Positions 22,353 through 34,416 of a DNA stretch of 64,000 nucleotides are shown one piece after another. Below the pieces are notes generated by a model. It had not been told where the DNA came from and made no database searches. It worked only from the letters and a program-made list of their open reading frames with translations. How positions within the stretch are numbered: the first letter of the stretch is position 1; each line of letters opens with the position of its first letter. The stretch comes from Muricea muricata (Eukaryota; Cnidaria; Anthozoa; Malacalcyonacea; Plexauridae). Location of the stretch: the NCBI GenBank assembly GCA_963855995.1, contig OY979716.1:38486624-38550623 (forward strand), given 5' to 3'. Both the position numbers and the translations under genes were made by a program.

Positions 22353-23860
22353 ATGGGACATAAGTGTTGTGCAGCTGCAAAATGTAATTTTCGAAGTGAC
22401 AATCGTCCAGATTTGTCTTTTCATGCGTTTGCTAAGAATAATTTAAGAAAAGAGTGGGAAGTTAAAATGCAAAGGGGAGATGCTTCTTTCAAAAACATTG
22501 CAAATAAGTTTTGTTGTTCAGCCCATTTTACACCATCGGACTTCAAACATAGTTTAACAGGGCATAGACGTGATTTAAAGAAAAGAGCAATCCCTTCAGT
22601 GTTTGAATGGGCACCTGTAACTAATGACTTCATGGAAGAACGTTTAAAGTTGAGAAGTAAAAGGATCGCTGAATCTGAATCACAAGCCAAGTATGAGCAT
22701 GGCGAGCAACCTCTTGCAGGTTCACCAATACCATCTGATTCATCCGATAAAGGTATTATCTGTTTTGGTTCTCCAATGCTGGAAGAATTCATCAATGAAG
22801 TGAGAGAAGAAGCAGAGCAGCTGAAAAGAGAACTAGCAGTAGTTAAGAAAAACAAATTTATCTCGAAGTTTGCTTTGGACAGATTCTCAGGCAGCAGTGA
22901 AGACATAAACTTTTACACAGGATTTCCTGACTATGAAATGCTTATTGAATTCTGGAGATAGATAGAACCTAACAGTTTTAGATTAACATACTATAGTTAT
23001 GTTAGGAATCCTGCTGTTAACCCTAATAATGTATTTCCATACCTTGATTTAACTGAAAAAAAGTTTCCCAATAGTAGTGTTGGTGCAAAACACAGTCTTC
23101 AGCCCATAGATGAGTTTTGGTTATTCCCAACTCGACTCAGAGTTGGTTTGTTAGAGCATGACTTGGCTTTTAGGTTCAATATTTCTGTGCAAACAGTATC
23201 AGACATAATAATAACTTGGAGTAACTACATGTATGTGATGTTTGGAAGCTTGCCAGTTTAAACTTCAAAGGAAGTAATTAAGTTGCACCTACCTGAAGCC
23301 TATAGGGGCTGGTTTGAAAATGTAAAGTGCATTATAGACTACACAGAGATTAAGTGTGAAAAACCCCAAGATCTTCAGAAACAAAGCGAATTTTATTCAG
23401 AGTATAAAGCACACAATACTTATAAAGGGCTGGTTCTCCTAATGTTTGGGTTACATTTGTAAGCAACCTGTATGGGGGTAGCATATCTGACAGAGAAATT
23501 GTTGAGAAAAATCACTTTGTTGACCTGTTAGAACACCCAGATGAAGTTATGGCAGATTGTGGCTTTGAAATACAAGATCTTTTAGCGACCAAAGAGGCAG
23601 TCTACAATGGACCTGTTTTCAACAGAAGACTTGCTTTGAGACCATGAGAATTGCTAATGTTAGGATACGCATAGAACGTGCAATTAGGCGGGTAAAGGGA
23701 TGGCATATTTTTTGACTAAGTTATGCCCTTAAGTATGAATGGTGTAATTAATCAGATTTGGACTGTGTGTTGTCTGCTAGTAAACTGGCAGAAACCAACT
23801 CTTACATGCTAGATATTAGACTTCTGTGGTCAGATTTAAACATGAACCAAATTTTTTTGC
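22353..23860 (+). pseudogene. THAP / HTH / DDE_Tnp_4 transposase (ISL2EU-like), copy 1
   Basis: ATG at 22353 (MGHKCCAAAKC) starts a THAP zinc finger with the C-x4-C, Trp (KEW) and CCSAHF pattern. A 202-residue frame ends in TAG at 22959-22961 within FWR-IEPNSFRL; the same frame continues with YVRNPAVNPNN, the predicted helix-turn-helix LEHDLAFRFNISVQTVSDII, and then TAA after FGSLPV. Farther on it reads CIIDYTEIKCEKP (first Asp), a shift, VSNLYGGSISDREIV, EVMADCGFEIQDLL (second Asp) and, after a stop, IRIERAIRRVKGWH (Glu). This domain order matches THAP-containing IS4/DDE_Tnp_4 transposases of the ISL2EU group. At least three lesions inactivate it. It converges with the YqaJ gene at 24041. 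Confidence 0.8.
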
Positions 23861-24040
23861 TTAATTTTTTTTGTTAATACACACATAATATCAATAACTG
23901 TACTGTAAACATGTACAAAAACGTTAAATAATGTTCATATTGATTACGAATTATTTCAAAGACTACTATATCCTATATATAACCTTGAACACAACATGCA
24001 AATACAAAAACTACTGGCTTATCAACTGATTTCATTAATT

Positions 24041-24658
24041 TTATTGAGAAAAATCGTATCGGTCAAGTCCATCCCTTAGCCTGGGATAGGCCAATTCTGG
24101 CAAAATATATGAGTCATAAAATGATTCAAGATTAGCTAATTTGTCAATCCACCATGTTTGATCGTATAGTACTCTTTTGCAATAAAGTTTTCCATCACTT
24201 CCCCTGACCACAAAATCACACTATGTTCTGTTTACAACAAATAACTGCTGTTGCATTTGGTAATAATACATATGTATCTCATTAACCATGCCATCTTATT
24301 GCATATTGATTTTCTTACTAAAGCAATGATAAAACAATGATAATTCTTTACTGTCTTTAACAGTGACATTCTTTACCTTTATTACTCCTAGGGGATTCTC
24401 AATACTAGGATCAGTAACAAGACCATCAGAAGAAGCACCTAGAAATCTATGATTCTTTGCTACAAAAACCCACAATTTTCAACTTTAAGACCACAATGAC
24501 CTTCTTGATGCATTTTTTTTAAATACTCAGCAATTGCTAGTTTTTCACATTTAATTCCATCCCCTGTAGCTTTTGTTTGAACACAAAGGTTGTAATTTAA
24601 AACTTCCTTTATGATTGTAGAAGGTAATGTACTAGATTTGTGTGGGCAGGCCACCGGG
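24041..24658 (-). pseudogene. YqaJ-type nuclease, 3' fragment in copy 1
   Basis: Minus-strand frame VACPHKSSTLPSTIIKEV, then GIKCEKLAIAEYLKKMH, a 1-base shift at KVENCGF, then NHRFLGASSDGLVTDPS, which matches the GASPDGL motif of YqaJ recombinase nucleases, and later YYYQMQQQLFVVNRT and SYILPELAYPRLRDG before the stop at 24041-24043. The usual catalytic EIKCP is seen as VIKVKN, so the active site is altered. At 24658 it is fused by the duplication junction to the multicopy-family gene. Confidence 0.75.
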
Positions 24659-25237
24659 TCATCTTCACTTTTTTCATGGACTTTTGCTCTTGAACTCTCA
24701 TCCCGGGTATAGTCTTTGTAACAGCTTCTGTGATAATGAGCCTCAGCTGCAACAAGGTCTCTTGAAGTTATGGCCAGCATCTTGGTGTTCATTTTCTCTT
24801 GAGCTTTTCTCCTCAGTGTGTTGTCTGCATGTAGGTCAACAGCTTTAATAAGTTGTTATCGAGAATGAGTCCCTTTTAGATATTTTGTTTTCTTGCAGAA
24901 TATACACTCCTTTTCATAAACTCTTGACATTGATGATGATCGTTTTTGTTCTCGAGTTGATTTGGTAGGCAAAGTAGATTGCTGTGCTTCATGCTCATCT
25001 TGGCTCGATGTCTGACCCTGACTTAAATGTTGCAGTACTTTTTTATGAGTAAATTTCTTTCTACAATCCAAGTGATACCACACTTCTTCTGGTATACCGA
25101 CATGATCACGGAGTGATGTTAAAGCTGTAAATTGATGGATCTCTGCAGCATTCAAAAGTGTTCTCCAAGTCCCAATGTCTGGGCTCAGTAAGGTCCACGA
25201 TAGAACTTTTGATATTGCAAATTATGTTTATGTTCCT
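24659..25237 (-). pseudogene. Multicopy-family gene, 5' fragment in copy 2
   Basis: Identical in content to 19732-20310, except for two substitutions near 25178, and with the same TAA after GTHSR. The gene is truncated at the duplication junction, where its frame runs on into YqaJ codons (24792 down to 24460). Confidence 0.7.
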
Positions 25238-27227
25238 TTCGAAACGAATTTTTTTGTTTTATAAATTCCGCTTATAGCCAATAGTTTGTTGTGAAACTCG
25301 CTACCGGAAAAGTACTTTAAATAACGGTTGTTCTTGAAATGGTCGTGAAAGTGATAAAACATCCACAATCACGTGGGCTGTCGGTGCAATGATGTCTTTG
25401 ATTCTGTATAAATGTTTTCATACAAATGGCAAAGATATTTTTCAATTGACTAACGCATTTGTTCGATCGATTTCAGTGACATTTTTGTACTGTTGTTCGA
25501 GTACGAGCGTTGACTAATTTGAGTCGAATTTTAAAAAATCAGCCTTTTGCTCCAACATGATTTTAGCTGGCACTTGGCCTTCATGTTTATATCTACTCAC
25601 CTGACTTGTTAGCGTGGTCTTAAAAATTACGCTAAAAGGTCGTTTAGTCCACTGAAAATGCTTGTGATCCATGTTTGTTATATGATTTTTAAATATCACG
25701 CGTAAATCACGCAATTTCCACGCATTCATGCAGGCTTACTTAGCGCATGCTCAGACAAAATTCCCAGCTGCTCAGATTTAAGAAAAACTCTGGCACTGAT
25801 ATAGTCAAAAAAATAATTAATTAAGTACTGACATTGAAATATTATTTGGTATCAATTAGGGCTTTTAAGAAATAAGAAACTGTTCTAATATTGAATATTT
25901 TGGCTTTTACCTTGACCTTGGCTATACAAAGTCATGTGACAAAACTATGCCCCTAAACCTGTGTGCAACACATAAACACTAAAAACTCACAATATAAGCA
26001 ATATAATGCCAGAAACATTTTTTGTTAGTTTTTTTTCATATACTCCAATATGGTTGCCATGCACACAGCATTTTAAACCATGTAGCTACACTGGAGACAT
26101 GGCCACCAGACATTTTTTGACAGTAAACACACTCAGAATTTCAAAAATGTATGGTGGAATTTGTCCCCTCAGACGGTACCAATCCGCCCCCTGGCTCATG
26201 GACTAATATGGGAAGATTGTTGCCACAGCATGCAGCTTTCCAGTACCACTCTGTGTCCAGTTTTGTCTACCATGTTTGTTCAAAAATGATTAGAACAAAC
26301 ACTACTGCTAGTTTTAGGAGCTATCTTTACTGGTGCATTCTTGTTTGTGCTTTCAATCCATCTGGCCTTCTTCTTTGGGTTTTTGTTTGCATTTGGGAAG
26401 CTTGTAAACCAAATTTTAACCCAATGAAATGAATCAGTTACAGAAGTTCTCTTATGGATAAGTATTGATTTCTGTCTGTCACTGAGCAAATAAAGCAGGG
26501 CATTTTGTGGGGTTTTAATTAATGTCACCAGATAGATATTATATGATAACTATATATATAAGTTTAACAATGATTTATAAAGAAGTAAAAATAGAAGTAA
26601 AAAAATGTTAAAATATAGTGATGTAAATGTATGAATTAAGTCATATAATAGTCTGTAGTGTTTCCTGAAATCTTTAGCAGGGTTTATACTTTTTTTCAAC
26701 AACATAAATAAAATGCAGGCATATTATATAAAGTGGGGCTCTTATTGCATGCATATCCTCACTATTTATCATGCACACATCTTTTGTATATGAAAATTTT
26801 GTTAATGAGCTGCACATTCATCGATGCAAAACAGGTGAGAAACAAATGAAGTAAATAAATGTTAAACATACTTTGCTCTTCATATAAAAACTCATGATAG
26901 AAATTGTACTCTTGTATAACTAGAGGCAGAGGTGTGTCTAGTGGTGTGGCAAACAATCATTTATAATATAGCATTTGTAAATTCTGAACGCTGATTCGCT
27001 AAGAGCCGTGTTGATATAACTCTATGTCAACACGGAAAATTTCCCGCCACTCTTTTGTTGAAGTTCTTTGTGCTATATTATAAAAGAAATATAAAACATT
27101 TTTTCCATGTTGATATACAGTTATATCAACACGAGTGGAAATTGGAAAAACGAGAAATTGTGTTTCACACAATTTCAACAAAATGTTAAATGCTGCATGG
27201 AAACGAGGCTTAATAGCCCTTGGCATT
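25238..27227. other. Non-coding interval in duplication copy 2
   Basis: Copy of 20311-22300; same content, including the GTTGATATA inverted repeats near 27005-27142. Confidence 0.45.
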
Positions 27228-27279
27228 CGATAGTGAAATATCAAGATGGCGGACAAAGAAAAAAATTGCAAACCTGAAA

Positions 27280-28787
27280 ATGGGACATAAGTGTTGTGCA
27301 GCTGCAAAATGTAATTTTCGAAGTGACAATCGTCCAGATTTGTCTTTTCATGCGTTTGCTAAGAATAATTTAAGAAAAGAGTGGGAAGTTAAAATGCAAA
27401 GGGGAGATGCTTCTTTCAAAAACATTGCAAATAAGTTTTGTTGTTCAGCCCATTTTACACCATCGGACTTCAAACATAGTCTAACAGGGCATAGACGTGA
27501 TTTAAAGAAAAGAGCAATCCCTTCAGTGTTTGAATGGGCACCTGTAACTAATGACTTCATGGAAGAACGTTTAAAGTTGAGAAGTAAAAGGATCGCTGAA
27601 TCTGAATCACAAGCCAAGTATGAGCATGGCGAGCAACCTCTTGCAGGTTCACCAATACCATCTGATTCATCCGATAAAGGTATTATCTGTTTTGGTTCTC
27701 CAATGCTGGAAGAATTCATCAATGAAGTGAGAGAAGAAGCAGAGCAGCTGAAAAGAGAACTAGCAGTAGTTAAGAAAAACAAATTTATCTCGAAGTTTGC
27801 TTTGGACAGATTCTCAGGCAGCAGTGAAGACATAAACTTTTACACAGGATTTCCTGACTATGAAATGCTTATTGAATTCTGGAGATAGATAGAACCTAAC
27901 AGTTTTAGATTAACATACTATAGTTATGTTAGGAATCCTGCTGTTAACCCTAATAATGTATTTCCATACCTTGATTTAACTGAAAAAAAGTTTCCCAATA
28001 GTAGTGTTGGTGCAAAACACAGTCTTCAGCCCATAGATGAGTTTTGGTTATTCCCAACTCGACTCAGAGTTGGTTTGTTAGAGCATGACTTGGCTTTTAG
28101 GTTCAATATTTCTGTGCAAACAGTATCAGACATAATAATAACTTGGAGTAACTACATGTATGTGATGTTTGGAAGCTTGCCAGTTTAAACTTCAAAGGAA
28201 GTAATTAAGTTGCACCTACCTGAAGCCTATAGGGGCTGGTTTGAAAATGTAAAGTGCATTATAGACTACACAGAGATTAAGTGTGAAAAACCCCAAGATC
28301 TTCAGAAACAAAGCGAATTTTATTCAGAGTATAAAGCACACAATACTTATAAAGGGCTGGTTCTCCTAATGTTTGGGTTACATTTGTAAGCAACCTGTAT
28401 GGGGGTAGCATATCTGACAGAGAAATTGTTGAGAAAAATCACTTTGTTGACCTGTTAGAACACCCAGATGAAGTTATGGCAGATTGTGGCTTTGAAATAC
28501 AAGATCTTTTAGCGACCAAAGAGGCAGTCTACAATGGACCTGTTTTCAACAGAAGACTTGCTTTGAGACCATGAGAATTGCTAATGTTAGGATACGCATA
28601 GAACGTGCAATTAGGCGGGTAAAGGGATGGCATATTTTTTGACTAAGTTATGCCCTTAAGTATGAATGGTGTAATTAATCAGATTTGGACTGTGTGTTGT
28701 CTGCTAGTAAACTGGCAGAAACCAACTCTTACATGCTAGATATTAGACTTCTGTGGTCAGATTTAAACATGAACCAAATTTTTTTGC
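27280..28787 (+). pseudogene. THAP / HTH / DDE_Tnp_4 transposase, copy 2
   Basis: Copy of 22353-23860 with the same stops and shifts. One synonymous or neutral change is visible near 27480. Because all lesions are shared, the gene was already dead before the duplication. Confidence 0.8.
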
Positions 28788-28967
28788 TTAATTTTTTTTG
28801 TTAATACACACATAATATCAATAACTGTACTGTAAACATGTACAAAAACGTTAAATAATGTTCATATTGATTACGAATTATTTCAAAGACTACTATATCC
28901 TATATATAACCTTGAACACAACATGCAAATACAAAAACTACTGGCTTATCAACTGATTTCATTAATT

Positions 28968-31100
28968 TTATTGAGAAAAATCGTATCGGTCAAGTCCATC
29001 CCTTAGCCTGGGATAGGCCAATTCTGGCAAAATATATGAGTCATAAAATGATTCAAGATTAGCTAATTTGTCAATCCACCATGTTTGATCGTATAGTACT
29101 CTTTTGCAATAAAGTTTTCCATCACTTCCCCTGACCACAAAATCACACTATGTTCTGTTTACAACAAATAACTGCTGTTGCATTTGGTAATAATACATAT
29201 GTATCTCATTAACCATGCCATCTTATTGCATATTGATTTTCTTACTAAAGCAATGATAAAACAATGATAATTCTTTACTGTCTTTAACAGTGACATTCTT
29301 TACCTTTATTACTCCTAGGGGATTCTCAATACTAGGATCAGTAACAAGACCATCAGAAGAAGCACCTAGAAATCTATGATTCTTTGCTACAAAAACCCAC
29401 AATTTTCAACTTTAAGACCACAATGACCTTCTTGATGCATTTTTTTTAAATACTCAGCAATTGCTAGTTTTTCACATTTAATTCCATCCCCTGTAGCTTT
29501 TGTTTGAACACAAAGGTTGTAATTTAAAACTTCCTTTATGATTGTAGAAGGTAATGTACTAGATTTGTGTGGGCAGGCCACCGGGTGACACTTCAAAGCT
29601 ATGCAATACCTCAACCAAATCTACATTCAAACCATTTGGGGTTCTCAGACTGCCCTCGGGTCTTATTTTCAATTTTGTCTATTTCATTTTCATCAACAAA
29701 AAGTGTATGCTTAATTATTTTTACACCATTCACTTATTTCATCTAGGCTAACTAGTTGTTGTTTTGGTGGAGATATTATAGGATATTCTCTTTGTGAAAT
29801 TTTTTGAGCATTTTGTGCACTATCAAAATTCTTACCTGAAAAACATGTTTTAGAAGATGAGTAAGCAGAAATATTTGGGTTGTTTAAGATATTTTGTTCT
29901 TGAGCAGACTGCTTAGTTGAAATGGCCCTGTTACTGAAATCCTGTAGCTGAAGGTCAAGTACAGAACCTTTTGCAATTGAACCAACTACAGAATCTACAA
30001 CAATAATATCATTAGAATCAGGGGTTATTTTAACAAAAGGAATACTTGGATTTGTTGCATTTAAATTATCTCTAAATTTTTCAACTTCTTTTGGGTCTAA
30101 CTTTCTATATTTCTTGGGGTGCAGATCAAAGAGATTAGGGAGTACTCCTCTCCTCTTTCTGCTAGGGACATCTGACTGATGCCTTGGCTTGACAAGCTTA
30201 GAAGCCATCACAGGTTCATGTTCAACTTCCCTCCTACCAGGGATACCCCACTTCCTTGGTTTGGACGTACATGCACAATCATCATAAACATGCTTTTTAA
30301 ACTTGTTTCTAGACATGTCATCTAACTTCCATATCACGGCAATTACATGACAACAACAGCCACTGCGTCCAGCAGGACAAATTTTATCACATACAGCTGA
30401 CAAGATTTTTGGACTTCCTTGTAGGTTTACAATCAATCGAACTTTGTACTTGACACATTTTCTATAAGATGCCTAACATAACGCTCTGAGAAAAATAACA
30501 TCTGGTCCACCACCACTGCTGACTTGTATGTCATGCACAAACGGAACCATTTGTAGTCCTTTCGAACTTGACATCTCAGCAATGGCATCGCCATCAGCAT
30601 TTTTTATATGATCTAGGGTATCTGTGGGCACAGAGAAATCTTTGTTAAAGGTGCTGTCATCAGAAGGAAAGTTTTGAAAACTGGTGGAAAAATTGTTTTC
30701 CACTTCAGCATTTGAACAATTCTTACTGTTCTCCCTTAGCTAGCTTTGCCTGGGTGAATGCTTTATTTGGATCAGGATCAAATACCTTCTCCCTCACTTC
30801 AGGCATAGCATTGAAATTACGTACACTAAAAAGCGAATACCAATCATGTATAAAGTAACTTATACGAACATAAATATTCCGCATTCGGCGCCAAACATGT
30901 ACGTATGCCTACCTTTCAAAAAGCTCCTTTTTATTGCTGCCCTGTTTCATCCTACGACATTTGAGCCAGAATTTAAGTTGATTTACGTTTAACTTTCCGA
31001 TATTGTCATCATTAACAGAAGTGCCTGGGATGTCTTCTGGTTTTAATTCGACTGTGAATTCCTGTTCTTGGAAATCAACACAAATAGTTTCTTCCGCCAT
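28968..31100 (-). pseudogene. SAP-SWIM-YqaJ nuclease gene (ISL2EU second gene)
   Basis: ATG at 31100 (MAEETICVDFQEQEF) starts exon 1. Its end, KLNVNQLKFWLKCRRMK, looks like a SAP DNA-binding motif, and a GTAGGC donor follows at 30912. Exon 2 starts at 30825 (VRNFNAMPEVREKVFD), shifts frame near 30740, and continues PSDDSTFNKDFSVPTD, an in-frame TAG after RALC (30473-30475), then CPAGRSGCCCHVIAVIW, a SWIM-type zinc finger at about 30349-30380. It continues PKYRKLDPKEVEKFRDN-type text to about 29711, then KTRGQSENPKWFECRFG, a shift near 29620, and the YqaJ core with GASSDGLV at 29341-29366. It ends at TAA 28968-28970. This is the architecture of the helper nuclease that ISL2EU transposons carry beside a THAP-DDE transposase. 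Several lesions make it nonfunctional. Confidence 0.75.
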
Positions 31101-31211
31101 CTTGGAATGTAAGGCTATTAAGTCACTTTTTATACTGCAAATGAAAATGCATTGTGTTTTAGTTGGTTTCATATTACAAAAATAAAGTGTAAAAGCAAAG
31201 TTTTATAATTC
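31101..31211. other. Probable right flank of the ISL2EU-like element
   Basis: Upstream region of the YqaJ gene. No terminal inverted repeat matching the left side of the transposase gene could be identified by eye. Confidence 0.3.
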
Positions 31212-31421
31212 TTGCCAGTGGGAAGAAATATTTTCTCCTGCCAGAGTGCCACTTGCCTAGGATTAAAGTACTGGGAAAATAATGAAATAACCCAGGATAT
31301 TTATAATACCTTTGCTAACCATCAGAACATCATAGATGAGTCCACAGTAGAATATGTCAATTCAGTAATTAGGTGGCACACAACTGATGCTGCAACTGAC
31401 GAGCCAGTGGCAGATCAAGCG
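31212..31421 (+). CDS. Unrecognised exon
   Basis: Plus-strand frame reading LKYWENNEITQDIYNTF and then RWHTTDAATDEPVADQA, followed by a consensus GTAAGT donor at about 31422. Protein-like composition and a good donor support a real exon of an unknown gene. Together with the frames at 31590-31734 and 31923-34770 it may form one gene on this strand. Confidence 0.35.
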
Positions 31422-31589
31422 TAAGTCAAAATAAATTACCACAGCTCATTCTAGGATATATTTACATTTTAAAATACCTTCAAAGTAACTTCATTGGTTA
31501 GATTTTATTCTTTTGAAATTCATAGCCTATGACATTGTTATAAAGTTATTTTGAATTTAAAATTGAGCTGCTATAATTTATTTTGACTT

Positions 31590-31734
31590 ACCCTGGAACC
31601 GCCACTGTGACGAGCAACTGAGAGAGACCGTCAAGGCAGTTTTTGAAGCAAGCTTGCATCAACAAAATTTCAGAGAAATATCTACACCAGCTAAGAACTA
31701 TGTCTTCAGTATAGCTCAGTTAAAGTATTTGTAA
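31590..31734 (+). CDS. Unrecognised coding-like segment
   Basis: Frame DLPWNRHCDEQLRETVKAVF then NFREISTPAKNYVFSIAQL, ending in TAA. No family is recognised. It lies between the exon at 31212 and the interrupted acidic frame at 31923. Confidence 0.35.
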
Positions 31735-32189
31735 ACTCAAATTGCACATGTTCATGTTGATACTTTTACCAGGGTGGCTAATAATCTTGGTCAGTCACGT
31801 GACCAGAAAAAAAAGGGTCAGCGCAAACACTGTAGAAAATATGTAATGCTATCCCTCTGCTAAAGTTGAGGTAAAGAGCTATTTCCTTCCTTCTGTGTTT
31901 CAATGTGATCTGAAACCAGATTTTGAAAAGAGATTGTTTTATTTGTCAAGACCACCTGAAGGAGGTTGTAAGTGACCTCTCAAAATCTGCAAATCAGACT
32001 CTTCTTCAGGGCACAATTTATGATGAGGAAAAGTCACACATAGAAAGTGATGCTGAGAACTACGGTGGCCCATAGGGGACACGCTTAATTTATAAAATTA
32101 CTGCTGCAAGTCTAAAATATAGTCTTGCTAGAAGTTTAAATATTCCTGCTGCATATTTAAATATCATTGCTATATGTTTAAACTTTATT

Positions 32190-32312
32190 GCTGCGTGTTT
32201 ATACACAGTTGCTGCATGTTTATACGCAGTTAGTTGCTGCATGTTTATACACAGTTGCTGCATGTTTATACACAGTTGCTGCATGTTTATACAAAGTTGC
32301 TGCATGCAAGTT
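32190..32312. repeat. 22-bp tandem repeat in left arm
   Basis: About five units of GTTGCTGCATGTTTATACAC, one with an extra TTAG. The corresponding place in the right arm (34548-34590) has a single unit, so the array expanded after the arms formed. Confidence 0.7.
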
Positions 32313-32442
32313 TAAACAGATCGTGTTGCGTGCACAGCATAATACAGTGCATGCGCGAAAATAATTTAAAAATTAAAACAGAAACTAGTAGGAGAATAAA
32401 AGACAACTGCAAAGAAGCAAATTTATATTGAAGTAACTAGAT

Positions 32443-32940
32443 ATGTTTTGTTCAAACTGCGGTGTTCTGTTGATGCAAACTTTTGCCATTCTTGTGGAAG
32501 AAATCTGCAAGAAGAACGTGATAGTTTGTCACGCGGTGAAAACGAGAACGATTTAGGTAGTATTATTGCAGACTATTTTCACTGAGGTTATCCATATGCG
32601 ACTATCGTAGAGCTTTTGGAAAAACAAGGCATAGTTATGCATCTGCGAACTCTTAAGCAAAGGCTGGGAAACATGGGTTTGTCGAGGAGGGGAACTAAAT
32701 GTTGACGAAGACATGGTCAGAAACATCGTAGCAGAAGAAATGATAGGCGCTGGGAGACTCACGGGTTACAGAAGTATATGGCACGCACTCCGCTTGCGAC
32801 ACCAAGTGCACGCACCCAGAAGTCTAGTTGCTCGTTTGGTAAAAGAATTGGATCCAGAAGTTGTTGAAGAGAGACGCTCACGACGTTTGACCAGGCGTCG
32901 ATACACTTCCCTGGCCAAACTTCTGTTGGCATATTGATGG
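32443..32940 (+). pseudogene. Integrase-like protein, N-terminal part (left arm)
   Basis: ATG at 32443 starts MFCSNCG, then shifted NFCHSCGRNLQEERDSL, a zinc-ribbon pair (CSNC/CHSC). HTH-like text follows (YPYATIVELLEKQGIVMH, LKQRLGNMGLSRRG), then a 1-base shift at GTKC/NVDEDMV, then AGRLTGYRSIWHALRLRH, LVARLVKELDPEVVEERR and LTRRRYTS. The final NFCWHIDG (another 1-base shift) is like the first catalytic Asp motif of rve-type integrases and is followed at once by GTAAGT, a likely donor. The rest of the catalytic core is not present. A TGA replaces Arg in DYFHRGYPYA in this arm. Confidence 0.65.
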
Positions 32941-33914
32941 TAAGTTTATCAAATTAGCTATATATGTCCAGCCTTCTCACTAACGGGCTGTTTGTATGAT
33001 CCAGCTTGGTCGGGATCAAATGAAACATAAAATTGAAATATTCTTGAGGTATTGCAATATTCTTTTATTGATCAAGAGTAAAAGTGGGCTAACCATGGAT
33101 AGTTAAAGAAATGAATAGGAAACTATTCGTCGCGTTTGATGTTGTCAGCTTGCTGATGGCGTTTTAACCTAGTTGGAAATCATGACATAACAAAATCCTC
33201 AAAACCTGCACTAAAGAGTAGAAACTACAAAGAGAGAAATGTTCAGTCAAAAAATCATAAGGCGATTCACTGGTGATTCGTCATGGGCGCAATGTTGTTA
33301 GCCAGTGCCCTAAACAGGAGTATTTCCCCTCGGTATTAGTACTCATTTTGAAATATTTCCGGGGGTGACTGCCTCTGTTTACAACATTGCGCCCATGACG
33401 AATCACCGGCGAATTGCCTTACGATTTTTTTACTGAACATTTCTCTCTTTGTAGTTTCTACTCTTTAGTGCAGGTTTTGAGGATTTTGTGATGTCATGAT
33501 TTCCAACTAGGTTAAAACGCCATCAGCAAGCTGACAACATCAGATGCGACGACGGATAGTTTCCTATCCATTTCTTTAACTATCCATGTGTTATATAAAC
33601 AGAAAAGAAATGCCTTCAAAATTGGCTTTAATCAACATAAAATATGAATTTTATGAAACAACAACATGGCGGCGAAGTAACTTTATGTGTACAGCTGCTG
33701 AGCATTATACTAAGGCTCAATCATTAAATTTACATCAATTAACATTCATTACACCATGGTTAGCCCACTTTTACTCTTGATCAATAAAAGAATATTTCAA
33801 TACCTCAAGAATATTTCAATTTTATGTTTCATTTGATCCCGACCAAGCTGGATCATACAAACAGCCCGTTAGTGAGAAGGCTGGACATATATAGCTAATT
33901 TGATAAACTTACCA

Positions 33915-34416
33915 TCAATATGCCAACAGAAGTTTGGCCAGTGAAGTGTATCGACGCCTGGTCAAACGTCGTGAGCGTCTCTCTTCAACACCTTCTGGAT
34001 CCAATTCTTTTACCAAACGAGCAACTAGATTTCTGGGTGCGTGCACTTGGTGTCACAAGCGGAGTGCGTGCCATATACTTCTGTAACCCGCGAGTCTTTT
34101 AGCGCCTATCATTTCTTCTGCTACGATGTTTCTGACCATGTCTTCGTCAACATTTGGTTCCCCTCCTCGACAAACCCATGTTTCCCAGCCTTTGCTTAAG
34201 AGTTCGCAGATGCATAACTATGCCTTGTTTTTTCAAAAGCTGTACGATAGTCGCATATGGATAACCTCGGTGAAAATAGTCTGTAATAATATTACCTAAA
34301 TTGTAATTGTTTTCACCGCGTGACAAACTATCACGTTCTTCTTGCAGATTTCTTCCACAAAAATGCCAAAAGTTTGCATCAACAGAACACTGAATACTGC
34401 AGTTTGAACAAAACAT
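33915..34416 (-). pseudogene. Integrase-like protein, N-terminal part (right arm)
   Basis: Mirror copy of the left-arm gene, starting MFCSNCSIQCSVDANF at 34416. The zinc ribbon to SRRG is an unbroken 89-codon frame here, without the TGA of the left arm. The GTKC/NVDEDM shift and the shift before WHIDG are shared by both arms, so they predate the arm duplication or were spread by gene conversion. Confidence 0.65.

Larger units (their letters stand above)
19732..24658. repeat. Tandem duplication, copy 1 (4,927 bp)
   Basis: Every base aligns with 24659-29585 at a constant offset of 4,927. I noticed only about five substitutions (near 20252 two, 20568, 22130 and 22551). The unit carries the 5' end of the multicopy-family gene, a non-coding stretch, a THAP-DDE transposase gene and the 3' end of a YqaJ nuclease gene. 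Confidence 0.95.
24659..29585. repeat. Tandem duplication, copy 2 (4,927 bp)
   Basis: Second copy of 19732-24658. Its left edge starts abruptly inside the multicopy-family gene (after ESSRAKVHEKSEDD on the minus strand). Its right edge continues naturally into the 5' part of the YqaJ gene at 29586. Confidence 0.95.

Noticed and set aside
22421-22906. 161-codon minus-strand frame (and its copy at 27348-27833)
   Set aside because: Antisense shadow of the THAP-transposase gene; no independent motif.
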